A stretch of DNA of 64,000 bases from Paenibacillus validus NBRC 15382 (GCF_004000985.1 NZ_BIMH01000027.1:1-64000), one strand, 5' to 3'; counted from the first letter of the stretch, positions 1 through 7,497 are shown. Translations and numbers: made by a program. The notes: a model not told the origin generated them from the sequence alone.

Positions 1-480
1 CCGCGCAAGCCGGCCGCCGACGCGGCTGCTCAGGCACCGGAGACGCCGTCGGCCGATGCCGGTGCGCCGGAGACCGCTGCGCTGACCAAGGAAGCGGCGG
101 TTATGCCGCCGGTCGCAAGCGAAGCGCAGACCGAAGCGGAAGCGGTCCTGCCGGCGGCGGAGCCGGCAAACGACGCGGCACCCGCTAATATGAGCGCGTC
201 GTCTTCGCCGGCTGATGAATCCGGTGCGGGTACGCAGGCCTTGGGCAAGGACGACGGGCTGCAGCGCCTGCTAGGCAGACGCTTGAAGAAAAAGAAACGC
301 AACGAAACGCACGAGAAGGATAGCGTATATATCCGCAAGGATCTCAAAGAGCGGCTCGCCAAGCTCGCGGCGAACCACGGCAAAGGGTTCCGCACGCTGC
401 TTCTGAACTACGGCTTGGAGAAAGCGCTCGACGAGCTTGAGCAAGCCGATGCCGCGCTGCGCCAAGGCGAGCAGCTTTGA
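1..480 (+). CDS. 3' end of an Ala/Pro-rich protein with a C-terminal ribbon-helix-helix-like domain (partial)
   Basis: The reading frame is open from base 1, so the start lies outside the window; an internal ATG at 103 is not needed. About 85 residues of Ala/Pro/Glu-rich, low-complexity linker are followed by a Lys-rich patch (KKKKR) and then a segment DSVYIRKDLKERLAKLAANH, which continues into a second amphipathic helix (FRTLLLNYGLEKALDELE). A short beta strand plus two helices of this length is the pattern of ribbon-helix-helix DNA-binding proteins, so a DNA-binding tail on a flexible linker is my inference. The N-terminal part cannot be seen, so no function is given. A perfect hairpin follows the stop codon. 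Confidence 0.6.
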   Translation, partial: PRKPAADAAAQAPETPSADAGAPETAALTKEAAVMPPVASEAQTEAEAVLPAAEPANDAAPANMSASSSPADESGAGTQALGKDDGLQRLLGRRLKKKKRNETHEKDSVYIRKDLKERLAKLAANHGKGFRTLLLNYGLEKALDELEQADAALRQGEQL

Positions 481-485
481 CCGAC

Positions 486-520
486 GCCGAAATAGCGGAA
501 CAGCGATTCGCTATTTCGGC
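486..520 (+). terminator. 12-bp hairpin after the first gene, built from a repeat unit
   Basis: Bases 486-497 and 509-520 are perfect 12-bp complementary arms around an 11-nt loop, starting 5 nt after the stop codon. No T-run follows, so it is either a weak terminator or simply one copy of the palindromic repeat described at 541-629, with which it shares the first 14 bases (AAATAGCGGAACAG). Confidence 0.45.
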
Positions 521-540
521 ATTTCGCCGCAACCGTACAA

Positions 541-629
541 AAATAGCGGAACAGGGATGCCTTATTCCTCGAAATGCCGTGCTACAAGCACGGATTCGAC
601 GTAAATAAGATACCCCTGTTCCGCTATTT
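541..629. repeat. Inverted pair of an extragenic palindromic repeat (REP/BIME-like)
   Basis: A 27-base unit beginning AAATAGCGGAACAGGG at 541-567 is repeated in inverted orientation at 603-629 with 23 of 27 positions identical. Between them sits a third small hairpin (CCGTGC 577-582 / GCACGG 588-593). A partial copy of the unit lies at 490-508. The whole block lies between a plus-strand and a minus-strand gene that converge. Inverted pairs of short palindromic units between genes are the organisation of BIME elements. Whether the unit recurs elsewhere in the genome cannot be seen here. Confidence 0.65.
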
Positions 630-652
630 CCATTTCTTTGGGCAGCGCCCTT

Positions 653-1327
653 CTAGATCGGCAGCAAGCGAACGGAGTCGCGCTCGTGCAGGCCTTTTAC
701 CATACGGTACCAAGCGTCCGGCTTCTCGGTCAAGACTGCGTAGTACGTTTCCAGGAACGTGGCCACCAGCGAAGCCGGAACTGCATCCGCGTCCGCGTCG
801 TCGATCGGCATAAAGCACAAGTCCAGGCCGTGTACGGCTTCGCCGTCAATTTGCCAAGAAGGGTGCACATAATCGAGATCCAGCTTCAGGTAGCCGAGAT
901 GTGCCAGCACTTCACGGCGCACGTAAGCATTCATCGATTTCACGCCGCCGAACTCCAGCCCTTCGGACAACGCCGGGTTATAAATTTCGGCGAACATCCC
1001 CTTCAGCTTCCCTCCGGCCTCGGCTGCCACCTGACGAAGATCGGCCATCCGGCGGCGCGCCAAGAACGGCCCGATGCCAAGACCGTCGCGACCGATAATC
1101 GTAAAGTCCGTCATCGCCACCTGCATGTCGGCATAGTAGCGGTACTCGGTCGCTCCGACGACCTGACCGTCCAAGATGGCTACAAACACGCGGATTCCGG
1201 GATCCTGCAGCGGCTCCGCCCACAGATCGTAGGCCAGCACTTCCTCCGGTGGAAACACGGTTTGCATCAGTTCGTGCATTTGCCGAAAATACGGGTCGGC
1301 GATATTTGTAATGCGATGGTAATCCAA
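653..1327 (-). CDS. GNAT family N-acetyltransferase
   Basis: A 224-residue single-domain protein. The central part (about residues 45-115) has the GNAT pattern: strand VAILDGQVVGATEYRYYAD, then strand MTDFTIIGRDGLGIGPFLAR where the acetyl-CoA pyrophosphate loop would lie, then a helix of RRMADLRQVAAE. The substrate cannot be deduced. The start is a TTG at 1327, preceded by AAGGAGGG at 6-nt spacing; no ATG is equally well placed. It is the last of four minus-strand genes (3126 down to 653) but is separated from yidC by about 200 bases that hold an inverted repeat, so it may have its own promoter. Confidence 0.8.
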   Translation of the reverse strand: MDYHRITNIADPYFRQMHELMQTVFPPEEVLAYDLWAEPLQDPGIRVFVAILDGQVVGATEYRYYADMQVAMTDFTIIGRDGLGIGPFLARRRMADLRQVAAEAGGKLKGMFAEIYNPALSEGLEFGGVKSMNAYVRREVLAHLGYLKLDLDYVHPSWQIDGEAVHGLDLCFMPIDDADADAVPASLVATFLETYYAVLTEKPDAWYRMVKGLHERDSVRLLPI

Positions 1328-1471
1328 GGCGATCCCTCCTTTTTAGCTACAGCTTACCTGTTTGCGTCCCCTTCGTCAACGCCGTCGGGGCTGCGTCCCC
1401 ATCCTAGCATGCCCTCGGCGAAGGGAATCACAAACAAGCCGTTAAAAGCCGCCAAGGCGGGTTGCCCGTTA

Positions 1472-1515
1472 GAACCGATGAGCGATGCCGTACAAGCCCG
1501 GCCGCTCATCGGTTC
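1472..1515. repeat. 13-bp perfect inverted repeat between yidC and the GNAT gene
   Basis: GAACCGATGAGCG (1472-1484) and its exact complement (1503-1515) flank an 18-nt loop just after the yidC stop codon. There is no T-run on either strand, so it is not a classical terminator; it may end or process the yidC transcript. Confidence 0.5.
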
Positions 1516-1525
1516 AGGGCGGGGG

Positions 1526-2212
1526 TTACGACGCCTGAGCCGGCTCGGGCGTCCCTTTACGCAGTAGCCGCTTGCCGAAGGCCGTGCGGTACAGCAGCCG
1601 CTCCAGCAAGCCGAAGGCAGAGCCGGCCATCCAGTACAGGCCGAGGGCGATCGGCGCTCTCCACGTTACCAGCAGCGGAATCAGCATGAGCACGATTCCG
1701 AGCATCGCGCGTTTCCCGCTGCCCGGCGCAGGACCGGCCGCCTCCGTCAAAGGAATCAGGCTGACCACGAACGTCATCAGACCGGTAAGGACGGGCAGGA
1801 CGTGCAGCGGGTCCGCCAGTGCCAAATGGGACACCCATGGAACAAGCAGCGAACTCATCGCGCTTCCGTGCGTCAGGAACAATCCGTACATCGCGCTTAA
1901 AACCGGGAGCTGCAGCAGGACACCGCCCATCTGCGCAAACGGGTTGACGCCATGCTCGCGGTAAAGCTTGCCGGACTCCTCCATGAGCCGGTTCGGGTTG
2001 GCGGCATGCGTTTGCTGCAGCTTTTTCAAATGCGGACCCATGGCCGCCGTGCGGATATGCTGACGTGCCGCGGTGAGATTGAAACGGAACAGCGCCATTT
2101 TGACAACCAGCGTTAGCAATATGATGGATACTCCCCAATCGTGAGTAAACGTGTGCAAATAAGATAACGCCTGTGCAAGCACGGCGATGATCGGTTGAAA
2201 CCAAGTATACAT
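1526..2212 (-). CDS. yidC: YidC/Oxa1-type membrane protein insertase (short paralogue)
   Basis: A 228-residue polytopic protein of the YidC/Oxa1 insertase family, which helps membrane proteins into the lipid bilayer. Hydrophobic segments are visible at about 5-25, 28-48, 100-118, 140-160 and 170-195, with the cytoplasmic helical hairpin (RTAAMGPHLKKLQQTHAANP) between the second and third, as expected. There is no lipoprotein signal, unlike SpoIIIJ/YqjG. In the first conserved helix, where family members have an Arg that makes the groove positively charged, this protein has Lys38 (LTLVVKMALF). Its length is below that of housekeeping YidC, and it is away from rnpA/rpmH, so it is probably an accessory paralogue. 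Confidence 0.85.
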   Translation of the reverse strand: MYTWFQPIIAVLAQALSYLHTFTHDWGVSIILLTLVVKMALFRFNLTAARQHIRTAAMGPHLKKLQQTHAANPNRLMEESGKLYREHGVNPFAQMGGVLLQLPVLSAMYGLFLTHGSAMSSLLVPWVSHLALADPLHVLPVLTGLMTFVVSLIPLTEAAGPAPGSGKRAMLGIVLMLIPLLVTWRAPIALGLYWMAGSAFGLLERLLYRTAFGKRLLRKGTPEPAQAS

Positions 2213-2298
2213 AAGCCCATCGCTCCCTATGAATCGGCACCCTCAGGGTGCACGGAATAACGTTGTCCGGCCGTCCTGAGACGTACAGGCTCAACGTG

Positions 2299-2556
2299 TC
2301 AATCGTTAACCGATTCAGACCGGGAGCACGGAGAGTCCGAGCATTCGGAGGAACGGGGCGGTCTTTTGCGACGAACGAATACGGTACGCAAACTTTTCAA
2401 CGAGCGGTTATGCGACTTCAGCACAAGCGCACAATCGACCGGCTGTACCAAGCCGTAAGGCAACCGGACTTGGGCCAATTCCGGACGCGGCAGCACGAGC
2501 AGCGCGGACAAGCCGAGAACCAGCATGAGCACCGAAAGATCTATAGACCATTCCAT
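2299..2556 (-). CDS. Small single-span membrane protein, unknown function
   Basis: An 85-residue ORF starting with a hydrophobic segment (LSVLMLVLGLSALLVLP) followed by a basic tail rich in Arg, Lys and Ser. An AAAGGGGGG ribosome binding site lies 7 nt before the ATG. It lies between the CcdC-like gene and yidC in the same direction, with gaps of about 90 bases on each side, so it may be co-transcribed. I do not recognise the family. A signal-anchored cytoplasmic-tail protein is the simplest reading; it could be spurious. Confidence 0.5.
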   Translation of the reverse strand: MEWSIDLSVLMLVLGLSALLVLPRPELAQVRLPYGLVQPVDCALVLKSHNRSLKSLRTVFVRRKRPPRSSECSDSPCSRSESVND

Positions 2557-2655
2557 CGTTCATCCCCCCTTTCTTATAGGCAACATGAATTTACGTGCAA
2601 GCCGGATTCAGGTTTCACACGGTGACCGTCCCTGCCTACAGCCCCACGTAAGGCG

Positions 2656-3126
2656 CTATTCCGCTTGCCGCAGGGCATACAGCTTGCGGAACTTCACAAA
2701 ACTGGCGACCCGCCAAGGCACGACATAAGCAACCGCGATTAAATAGAACAGCATCGCCAGCTCCGTCGGGTCAAGTCCGGACAAATAGCTTCGCAAACCC
2801 AAGCGGAGCGCGATCAAGCCGATGAGGGCAACAACGAAAGCGGCGCTTTTTTTCGGATAGATGAGTCCGTCCTCCCGCCTTTCGTAGTTCGTGGTTAGAA
2901 TCATGGGAATAGACAAAACGGCCCCGCACAGCAGCGATAGCACGACTTCCTTCACGGTAAGGTGCAGCTCCGGATTCAGAAGCCCTGTAAGGCCTAGCGC
3001 CAAGAAGAGAAGCGGCAGCAGCAAGCGATAGCCTTTGCCCTTAACCGGACGGGAGGTTGCGCGCATTCTTCGCCATAGAATGAGCCCGGCTGCAATCACC
3101 ATAATAAACACCGTATTCAGCTCCAT
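2656..3126 (-). CDS. CcdC-like membrane protein (DUF1453 family)
   Basis: A 156-residue protein with about five membrane segments. The middle contains TTNYERREDGLIYPKKS, the signature of the CcdC/DUF1453 family, whose Bacillus subtilis member is encoded in the ccd cytochrome c maturation locus; its exact role is not established. I placed the start at the ATG at 3126 because AGGAGG ends 6 nt before it; an upstream in-frame ATG at 3147 has no such site. There is no ccdA or thioredoxin-like gene nearby, so a role in cytochrome c biogenesis is only family-based. Confidence 0.75.
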   Translation of the reverse strand: MELNTVFIMVIAAGLILWRRMRATSRPVKGKGYRLLLPLLFLALGLTGLLNPELHLTVKEVVLSLLCGAVLSIPMILTTNYERREDGLIYPKKSAAFVVALIGLIALRLGLRSYLSGLDPTELAMLFYLIAVAYVVPWRVASFVKFRKLYALRQAE

Positions 3127-3344
3127 CGTGAGCCTCCTCTTCGCCAAGTAAATATACCGTCACGGATCATTGCTTTACCATCTAATATTTTAGCACAAAA
3201 ATGAATAGGCGACGACTCTCCCAAGATCTCCCTCCCTTGCCCGATTCCAGTTCCGCCGTTCCGCAGGTTGTTTGAAAACCTGTCACTTGACCCGGAGCCC
3301 AGGTATCATTACGCTAGAGATACCAAGGGACGGGAGGTATGGAC

Positions 3345-3794
3345 ATGGACAAAGAGGAACACGCAGCGCGCTCCGCACGGCAGCCGAGAGACGTGCTCGA
3401 GAACCGCGACGCCATGGATTCGATCGAGCGGCAGAAGGAAGGCTGGGCCAACGACGCATACGAGCAATTCGTTCAGAACGGGGGCTTGGAGCGCCTCGCG
3501 GGAATAGGGAAGCCTCTTGTCGTTCCTACCGACGACGTTCTGGATACGATTCTGCGCAATGCGAATGTAGATCCACCGTGGATCATGCTGAGGAAGGAAA
3601 TCGGTTCGAATATGGCTAAAGTGATCCAGCTCTTGGATAAAACCCCGGCGGCTCCGGAAATCGATGCGCTTTTGTCCGAGCTGAACAAGCAGATTATCGA
3701 GTTGAACGCGCTTGCTCCCAGCCGCTCGCTGCACCGCCATCTGATTAGCCGGCATAACGTTAGGGAGCAGTATCAGCGATGGTACGTCAAATAA
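3345..3794 (+). CDS. DUF1992 (DnaJ homologue subfamily C member 28-like) protein
   Basis: A 149-residue protein with the conserved DUF1992 core: ERQKEGWANDAYEQF, then GGLERLAGIGKPL (family motif GxGKPL), then NANVDPPWIMLRKEI. The family is found from bacteria to mitochondria and often occurs with or without a J domain; no J domain is present here and the molecular role is unknown. GGGAGG at 3332-3337 lies 7 nt before the ATG at 3345, a better start than the ATG at 3339. The gene is monocistronic and closed by a strong terminator. Confidence 0.85.
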   Translation: MDKEEHAARSARQPRDVLENRDAMDSIERQKEGWANDAYEQFVQNGGLERLAGIGKPLVVPTDDVLDTILRNANVDPPWIMLRKEIGSNMAKVIQLLDKTPAAPEIDALLSELNKQIIELNALAPSRSLHRHLISRHNVREQYQRWYVK

Positions 3795-3854
3795 GCCCCA
3801 CTGGCCGCGTGATTCGGATATCGAACCACGCGAGCCGGCGGGGCTTCGCTTTTT
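3795..3854 (+). terminator. Rho-independent terminator after the DUF1992 gene
   Basis: A stem pairing GCCCC with GGGGC and CCGCGTG with CACGCG, directly after the stop codon, is followed by a T-run at 3850-3854. It lies between convergent genes and might also act weakly on the nitroreductase transcript. Confidence 0.75.
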
Positions 3855-3873
3855 CGTCGGGATACGGGGAGAG

Positions 3874-4506
3874 TTAGAAACGCTCGTGAATAACTTGATG
3901 CTCGAGCGGCAATCGATCCGTTGCCCGGCCTTCCTTCTCGGCTTTCCCGATCGGAATCATGACAACCGGCACATAACGGTCGGGAATTTGGAATTCGGAG
4001 ATTAGGGCATCCTTATTGTATCCGCCCATTGGCACCGTATCATACCCTTTCGCTTTGGCAGCCAGCATCAGCTGCATGGCGGCCAACGAAGCGTTGCGAA
4101 TCGCCTCGTCTCTGGCCAATCCCGGATTGTTCGTATAAGCGCCGTCGACTTGCTTCACCATCAAATCGCGAATTTCCGGCGCCGCTTTCTCGTACACCTT
4201 CGAGGTCACCTTATTCGCTTCCAGATCGCCTAACACGATAATAACAGCCGCGGCATCAGCCACTTGTTGTTGACCGAACGCGATTTTCAACAGCTTCTCT
4301 TTATTGGCTTGCTCGCGCACTACGAGGTAACGCCAGTGCTGCAAGTTCCACGATGACGGAGCGCGCGAAGCGAGCTCCAGAATTTCGTTCAGCTCGGCGT
4401 CGGACAGCACCAACCCTTTCTGGTATTGACGCACCGAACGTCGCGAGGTCAAAAACTGCTCGGCGGAGAATCGGTTTTCCGTATTCACTTCCACTTGCTG
4501 ACTCAT
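3874..4506 (-). CDS. NAD(P)H-dependent nitroreductase family protein
   Basis: A 210-residue protein of the FMN-dependent nitroreductase family, which reduces nitro-compounds or quinones with NAD(P)H. The N-terminal RRSVRQYQ motif (FMN phosphate contact), APSSWNLQHWRYLVV (FMN loop) and PMGGYNKDAL near the C-terminus are all characteristic. It resembles the YodC/YdgI/YfkO group. The ATG at 4506 is 11 nt from an AAAGGAG site; a GTG at 4518 overlaps that site and is less likely. The promoter carries a palindrome over the -35 box, fitting regulation by a stress-sensing repressor. Confidence 0.88.
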   Translation of the reverse strand: MSQQVEVNTENRFSAEQFLTSRRSVRQYQKGLVLSDAELNEILELASRAPSSWNLQHWRYLVVREQANKEKLLKIAFGQQQVADAAAVIIVLGDLEANKVTSKVYEKAAPEIRDLMVKQVDGAYTNNPGLARDEAIRNASLAAMQLMLAAKAKGYDTVPMGGYNKDALISEFQIPDRYVPVVMIPIGKAEKEGRATDRLPLEHQVIHERF

Positions 4507-4545
4507 ATCTGAATCCACTCCTTTGATATTTATCTGTTTAACTAT

Positions 4546-4575
4546 ATTATCATCATCATCTTACTTTAGTAAAGT
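4546..4575 (-). promoter_or_regulatory. Nitroreductase promoter with operator-like palindrome
   Basis: On the minus strand TTTACT (4568-4573) and GATAAT (4546-4551), 16 nt apart, form a plausible sigma-A promoter. The 13-bp perfect palindrome ACTTTAGTAAAGT (4563-4575) covers the -35 box. Its TTACT...AGTAA arms recall the sites of MarR/DUF24-type repressors such as YodB, which controls the nitroreductase yodC in Bacillus subtilis; the link is an analogy, and no regulator gene is adjacent. Confidence 0.5.
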
Positions 4576-4667
4576 TAATATATATTACATCTTCCCTTAT
4601 ATCTTGGTAAAAAGACATAAAAAACCCATGCCTTCAAACGAAGTCATGGGTTGCTCCACTAGGCTGA

Positions 4668-5013
4668 TCAGGGCAAGTATAGCATGAACGTACTGCCTTG
4701 CCCCTCCCGGCTGAATACGGACAAGTATCCGCCGAGCAGCTTCGCCAGCTCCAAGCTGATGGACTGCCCGAGCCCGGTGCCGCTGTATTTCCGGCTGATG
4801 GAGCCGTCCGCTTGGCGGAACGCCTCGAAGATTAACCGCTGCTTGCCCTCGGCAATGCCAATTCCCGGACCTGGAAAGCGATCCTCCTCCGATCCGGTTC
4901 CGGCCGATCCTCTTCGGCCCAATATTGCAGCTCCTCTGCGTTCAGACGTCCTTCGTGCTGTTCCCTGATCAGCTGCGACAGCAGAATGATGCTGTTAGGG
5001 GCGTCTTCTCAAC
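4668..5013 (-). pseudogene. Remnant of a sensor histidine kinase with an internal deletion
   Basis: The 3' part encodes a recognisable ATPase end: [20 protein letters not shown] followed by [15 protein letters not shown] and STFMLYLP at the C-terminus (F box, G2 box, end). Upstream, in another frame (4923-5005), one reads [20 protein letters not shown], which resembles the sequence right after the phosphoacceptor motif (H-E-x-R-T-P-L-N-S-I-x-L-L-S-Q) of hybrid kinases. The two parts are joined by [11 protein letters not shown], so everything between the H box and the G1 box is missing, the His itself is lost and a frameshift is present. This is a dead gene. No receiver domain remains. Confidence 0.7.
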
Positions 5014-5045
5014 ACGATCCAAGCGGCAAGGTGAACGGGAATATC

Positions 5046-5350
5046 TTAGTCGTGTACGTCCAAATCGAAAAGCGACCCGAAGATCGAAAGATGAATCGCG
5101 TTAATCAAATTGACTACCAGCAGGGTTATCGGCACTTTTTTGCGGAAGGAGCCTTGATGACGGTGAAACCAGCCGCCAAATACAAACAAGCCTGCCAAAG
5201 CGGCAGACCTCCCTCTTGCTGAAATACGTTCAAACCCGCGGAACCGGCGGAATATGTAGGTATAGCCAGTTTCAACAGAAACGCCAATGTAATCAGCACG
5301 CTGATGTTGATGAAACAACATTCAGGCCTTCTGAACTTCCATCGGCTCCT
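5046..5350 (-). pseudogene. Frameshifted remnant of a membrane protein
   Basis: Two hydrophobic stretches read in different frames on the minus strand. One is FINISVLITLAFLLKLAIPT followed by LPLWQACLYLAAGFTVIK (about 5318-5165), and the other is KKVPITLLVVNLINAIHLSI ending in LFDLDVHD and a stop at 5046. Together they look like a small polytopic membrane protein broken by a frameshift near 5160. A ribosome binding site and ATG at about 5342 lead only to a seven-codon ORF. I do not recognise the family. It adjoins the kinase remnant, so the whole 4668-5360 block is decaying DNA. Confidence 0.45.
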
Positions 5351-5398
5351 TCTTCCAGGGTCCGCCGCGCGGGACCTAACCGCTTCACGCCCGCACGG

Positions 5399-6616
5399 CT
5401 ACCAAGCTTCCCGGACAGACTCCCGCACGGATGCCACCGCCGGCCAAGCGGGCGAGCCCTCATACGGTCCCGCCTGCAGCCGGAACATCGCATCCCACGC
5501 CCGCTGCGTCGGCTGCTCGCAGCGAAACCGTTCCGCCTGCTGGCGCATAGTCGCAAGCAGCCCGGGCGAATCGATAAGCTCGAGCACCTGATCGAGCAGC
5601 TTACGCTCCTTGGACGCGCGAATCGCAACGCCAGCCCCCTCGAGCACCGCCGCATTTTCTTCCTCTTGGCCGGGAATGGGCTTATACAGCAGCATCGGCA
5701 GCTTCATCGCCACCGCCTCGGACGTCGTCAAACCGCCCGGCTTCGTCAGCAGCATATCCGCCGCTCCCATCCAGCGGTGAATATCCTCCACGAAACCCAC
5801 GATCCGAACGGAGGGCGTCGGCTTGAGCGCCAGTTCCTCCTCGAGCGACTGCTTGGCAGCCGCGTTGCTGCCGCAGACGAACACAAGCTGAGCCCGCAGC
5901 CGCAGCGCCTCCGAACGCAGCAAGGCGCGCATATCCTTGCCCATCAGCCCGCAGCCGCCGCCCATGACCAAGACGACCGGCTTGAGCGGGTCCAGACCGA
6001 GCTGCAGCCGGAACGTCTCCCTATCTCCGGGCTCGAAGAAGCTCTTCCGAATCGGAATGCCCGTCACGCTGACGCAAGAGCTGGAAATGCCGCGGCGATA
6101 CAGCGCCTGGGCCACATGCTCCGAGCCGACCAAATACAGGTCGGTATGCGGCTGCACCCATAACGCGTGGTCGGCATAGTCCGTAATTACCGTCACGAGC
6201 GGTACGGACGAAAGTCCTTGCGCCTTTAGCAGCGACACGGCGGCCGACGCCAGCGGGAACGTGCAGATCACCACATCCGGCTTACGGTCGCGCAGCAGCC
6301 CAAGAAGCTTAGACATTCCCAGCTTCAAGAACGATTTGGAGAACAGCGACATCTCTTCGTTCATGCGGGACTTGCGATAAAAGTAGCCATAGAGCGAAGG
6401 AGCCTTCTCTACACCTTTCAAGAAGCAGTATCGAATGACTGGGTGCAGGAGGGCGTAGATCTCTTGCATATAATCGATAACCTCGGCCTGCACGGGAGAA
6501 TCGGGCCTGCCGCAGCCTTGCGCCAGCGCACGGGCGGCTTGCCGGTGTCCGTCGCCCAGGTCGCCTGCCAAAATTAACGCGCGTACCGGAGCTGGAAGCT
6601 GATTTTTCGTATACAT
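5399..6616 (-). CDS. GT28-family glycosyltransferase, diacylglycerol glucosyltransferase/MGDG synthase-like
   Basis: A 405-residue glycosyltransferase of the MurG/MGDG-synthase fold, probably adding sugar to diacylglycerol at the membrane. The N-terminal half starts with ILAGDLGDGHRQAARAL (GxGH-type acceptor loop, MGDG synthase N-terminal domain), followed by PDVVICTFPLAS. The C-terminal half has VLVMGGGCGLMG, IVGFVEDIHRWMGAADMLLT and KPGGLTTSEAVAMKLPMLLY, the nucleotide-sugar binding region. Start at the ATG at 6616, with AGGAGG 6 nt upstream. It is divergent from the DUF1361 gene. Bacillus UgtP is the best-known relative; the sugar and number of residues added cannot be told. Confidence 0.85.
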   Translation of the reverse strand: MYTKNQLPAPVRALILAGDLGDGHRQAARALAQGCGRPDSPVQAEVIDYMQEIYALLHPVIRYCFLKGVEKAPSLYGYFYRKSRMNEEMSLFSKSFLKLGMSKLLGLLRDRKPDVVICTFPLASAAVSLLKAQGLSSVPLVTVITDYADHALWVQPHTDLYLVGSEHVAQALYRRGISSSCVSVTGIPIRKSFFEPGDRETFRLQLGLDPLKPVVLVMGGGCGLMGKDMRALLRSEALRLRAQLVFVCGSNAAAKQSLEEELALKPTPSVRIVGFVEDIHRWMGAADMLLTKPGGLTTSEAVAMKLPMLLYKPIPGQEEENAAVLEGAGVAIRASKERKLLDQVLELIDSPGLLATMRQQAERFRCEQPTQRAWDAMFRLQAGPYEGSPAWPAVASVRESVREAW

Positions 6617-6695
6617 GGTTACGCCTCCTGCATGTTCCCATTGTTTGGATTCACTGACTTTCACTGACTACAGGTTAAAAGTTCTTACCCCTACA

Positions 6696-6742
6696 ATACC
6701 AGATATTTCACGTCCTGGCATCTTGAAGGTAAATTCTGGTAT
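6696..6742. promoter_or_regulatory. Inverted repeat in the divergent promoter region
   Basis: ATACCAGA (6696-6703) and TCTGGTAT (6735-6742) are perfect inverted 8-mers 31 nt apart, midway between the divergent GT28 and DUF1361 genes. A -10-like TATGCT lies at 6761-6766 for the plus-strand gene. The arrangement would suit a dimeric regulator acting on both genes; no regulator is identified. Confidence 0.35.
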
Positions 6743-6795
6743 CTCTGTTTCCGGGTATGGTATGCTTAGGTCACTTCTACACGGAAAGGAATTCG

Positions 6796-7497
6796 ATGAG
6801 AATGAAACTACTCGCATCCGGCAAACGATTTGCGGGCTTGGCGCTGCTGTCTGTCGTCTGCGTCGTCGTGTACGCGCTGCTCCGCTTACTCAAACAGAAC
6901 ACGTATTACGATTTCTTGATCTGGAACTTATTTTTGGCCTGGATTCCTTATGTATTGTCGTCGGTCGCCGCCATCCTGCACGAGCGGTTCACATCCGTCC
7001 CTCGGCTCGCCTTGACCGTTATCGGCATCGTGTGGATACTGTTTTTGCCAAATGCTCCTTATATCGTAACCGATATGATTCATTTAACCATTTTGAAAAG
7101 CAATTACACAGCGGAAGGCCATCTCGGCCTCGGTTTTTCGTATTGGAACGACTTTATGGTCATCATGCTGTTCGCTTGGAACGGCCTGCTGCTGGGCGCC
7201 GTTTCGATGCACCAATGGCACGCGATCCTTCGGGTTCGGACATCATCGCAGGTCTCCTGGGTTTGCGCCGCGCTCGTCTCGTTCTTGAGCGCTTACGGCA
7301 TCTTGCTGGGACGCGAATACCGGTTGAACAGTTGGGACTTGCTCACGAACCCCGCTTCGATCGGGCGGTCCGTGGTCGACAGCCTCCATCCGGAGGCGCT
7401 GTTGTTTTGCGGTATGTTCGGCTTGTTCATCTTCGCCGTGTACGCCATGGTTTACCTTCTGATGAGCAGCGCGAAGCATGCAAGTTCACGGTTGTGA
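6796..7497 (+). CDS. DUF1361 family integral membrane protein
   Basis: A 233-residue protein with about six membrane helices. The segments TYYDFLIWNLFLAWIPYVLS, LFLPNAPYIVTDMIHL and FSYWNDFMVIMLFAWNGLLL match the DUF1361 family, which is common in Firmicutes and Bacteroidetes and has no known function. GGAAAGGA lies 5 nt before the ATG at 6796; an upstream ATG at 6757 lacks a ribosome binding site. Divergent from a glycolipid synthase and convergent with tgl. Confidence 0.8.
   Translation: MRMKLLASGKRFAGLALLSVVCVVVYALLRLLKQNTYYDFLIWNLFLAWIPYVLSSVAAILHERFTSVPRLALTVIGIVWILFLPNAPYIVTDMIHLTILKSNYTAEGHLGLGFSYWNDFMVIMLFAWNGLLLGAVSMHQWHAILRVRTSSQVSWVCAALVSFLSAYGILLGREYRLNSWDLLTNPASIGRSVVDSLHPEALLFCGMFGLFIFAVYAMVYLLMSSAKHASSRL

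Noticed and set aside
638-1567. A 309-codon plus-strand ORF antisense to the GNAT gene
   Set aside because: Lies opposite a protein with a clear GNAT pattern, starts inside the repeat region and has no ribosome binding site.
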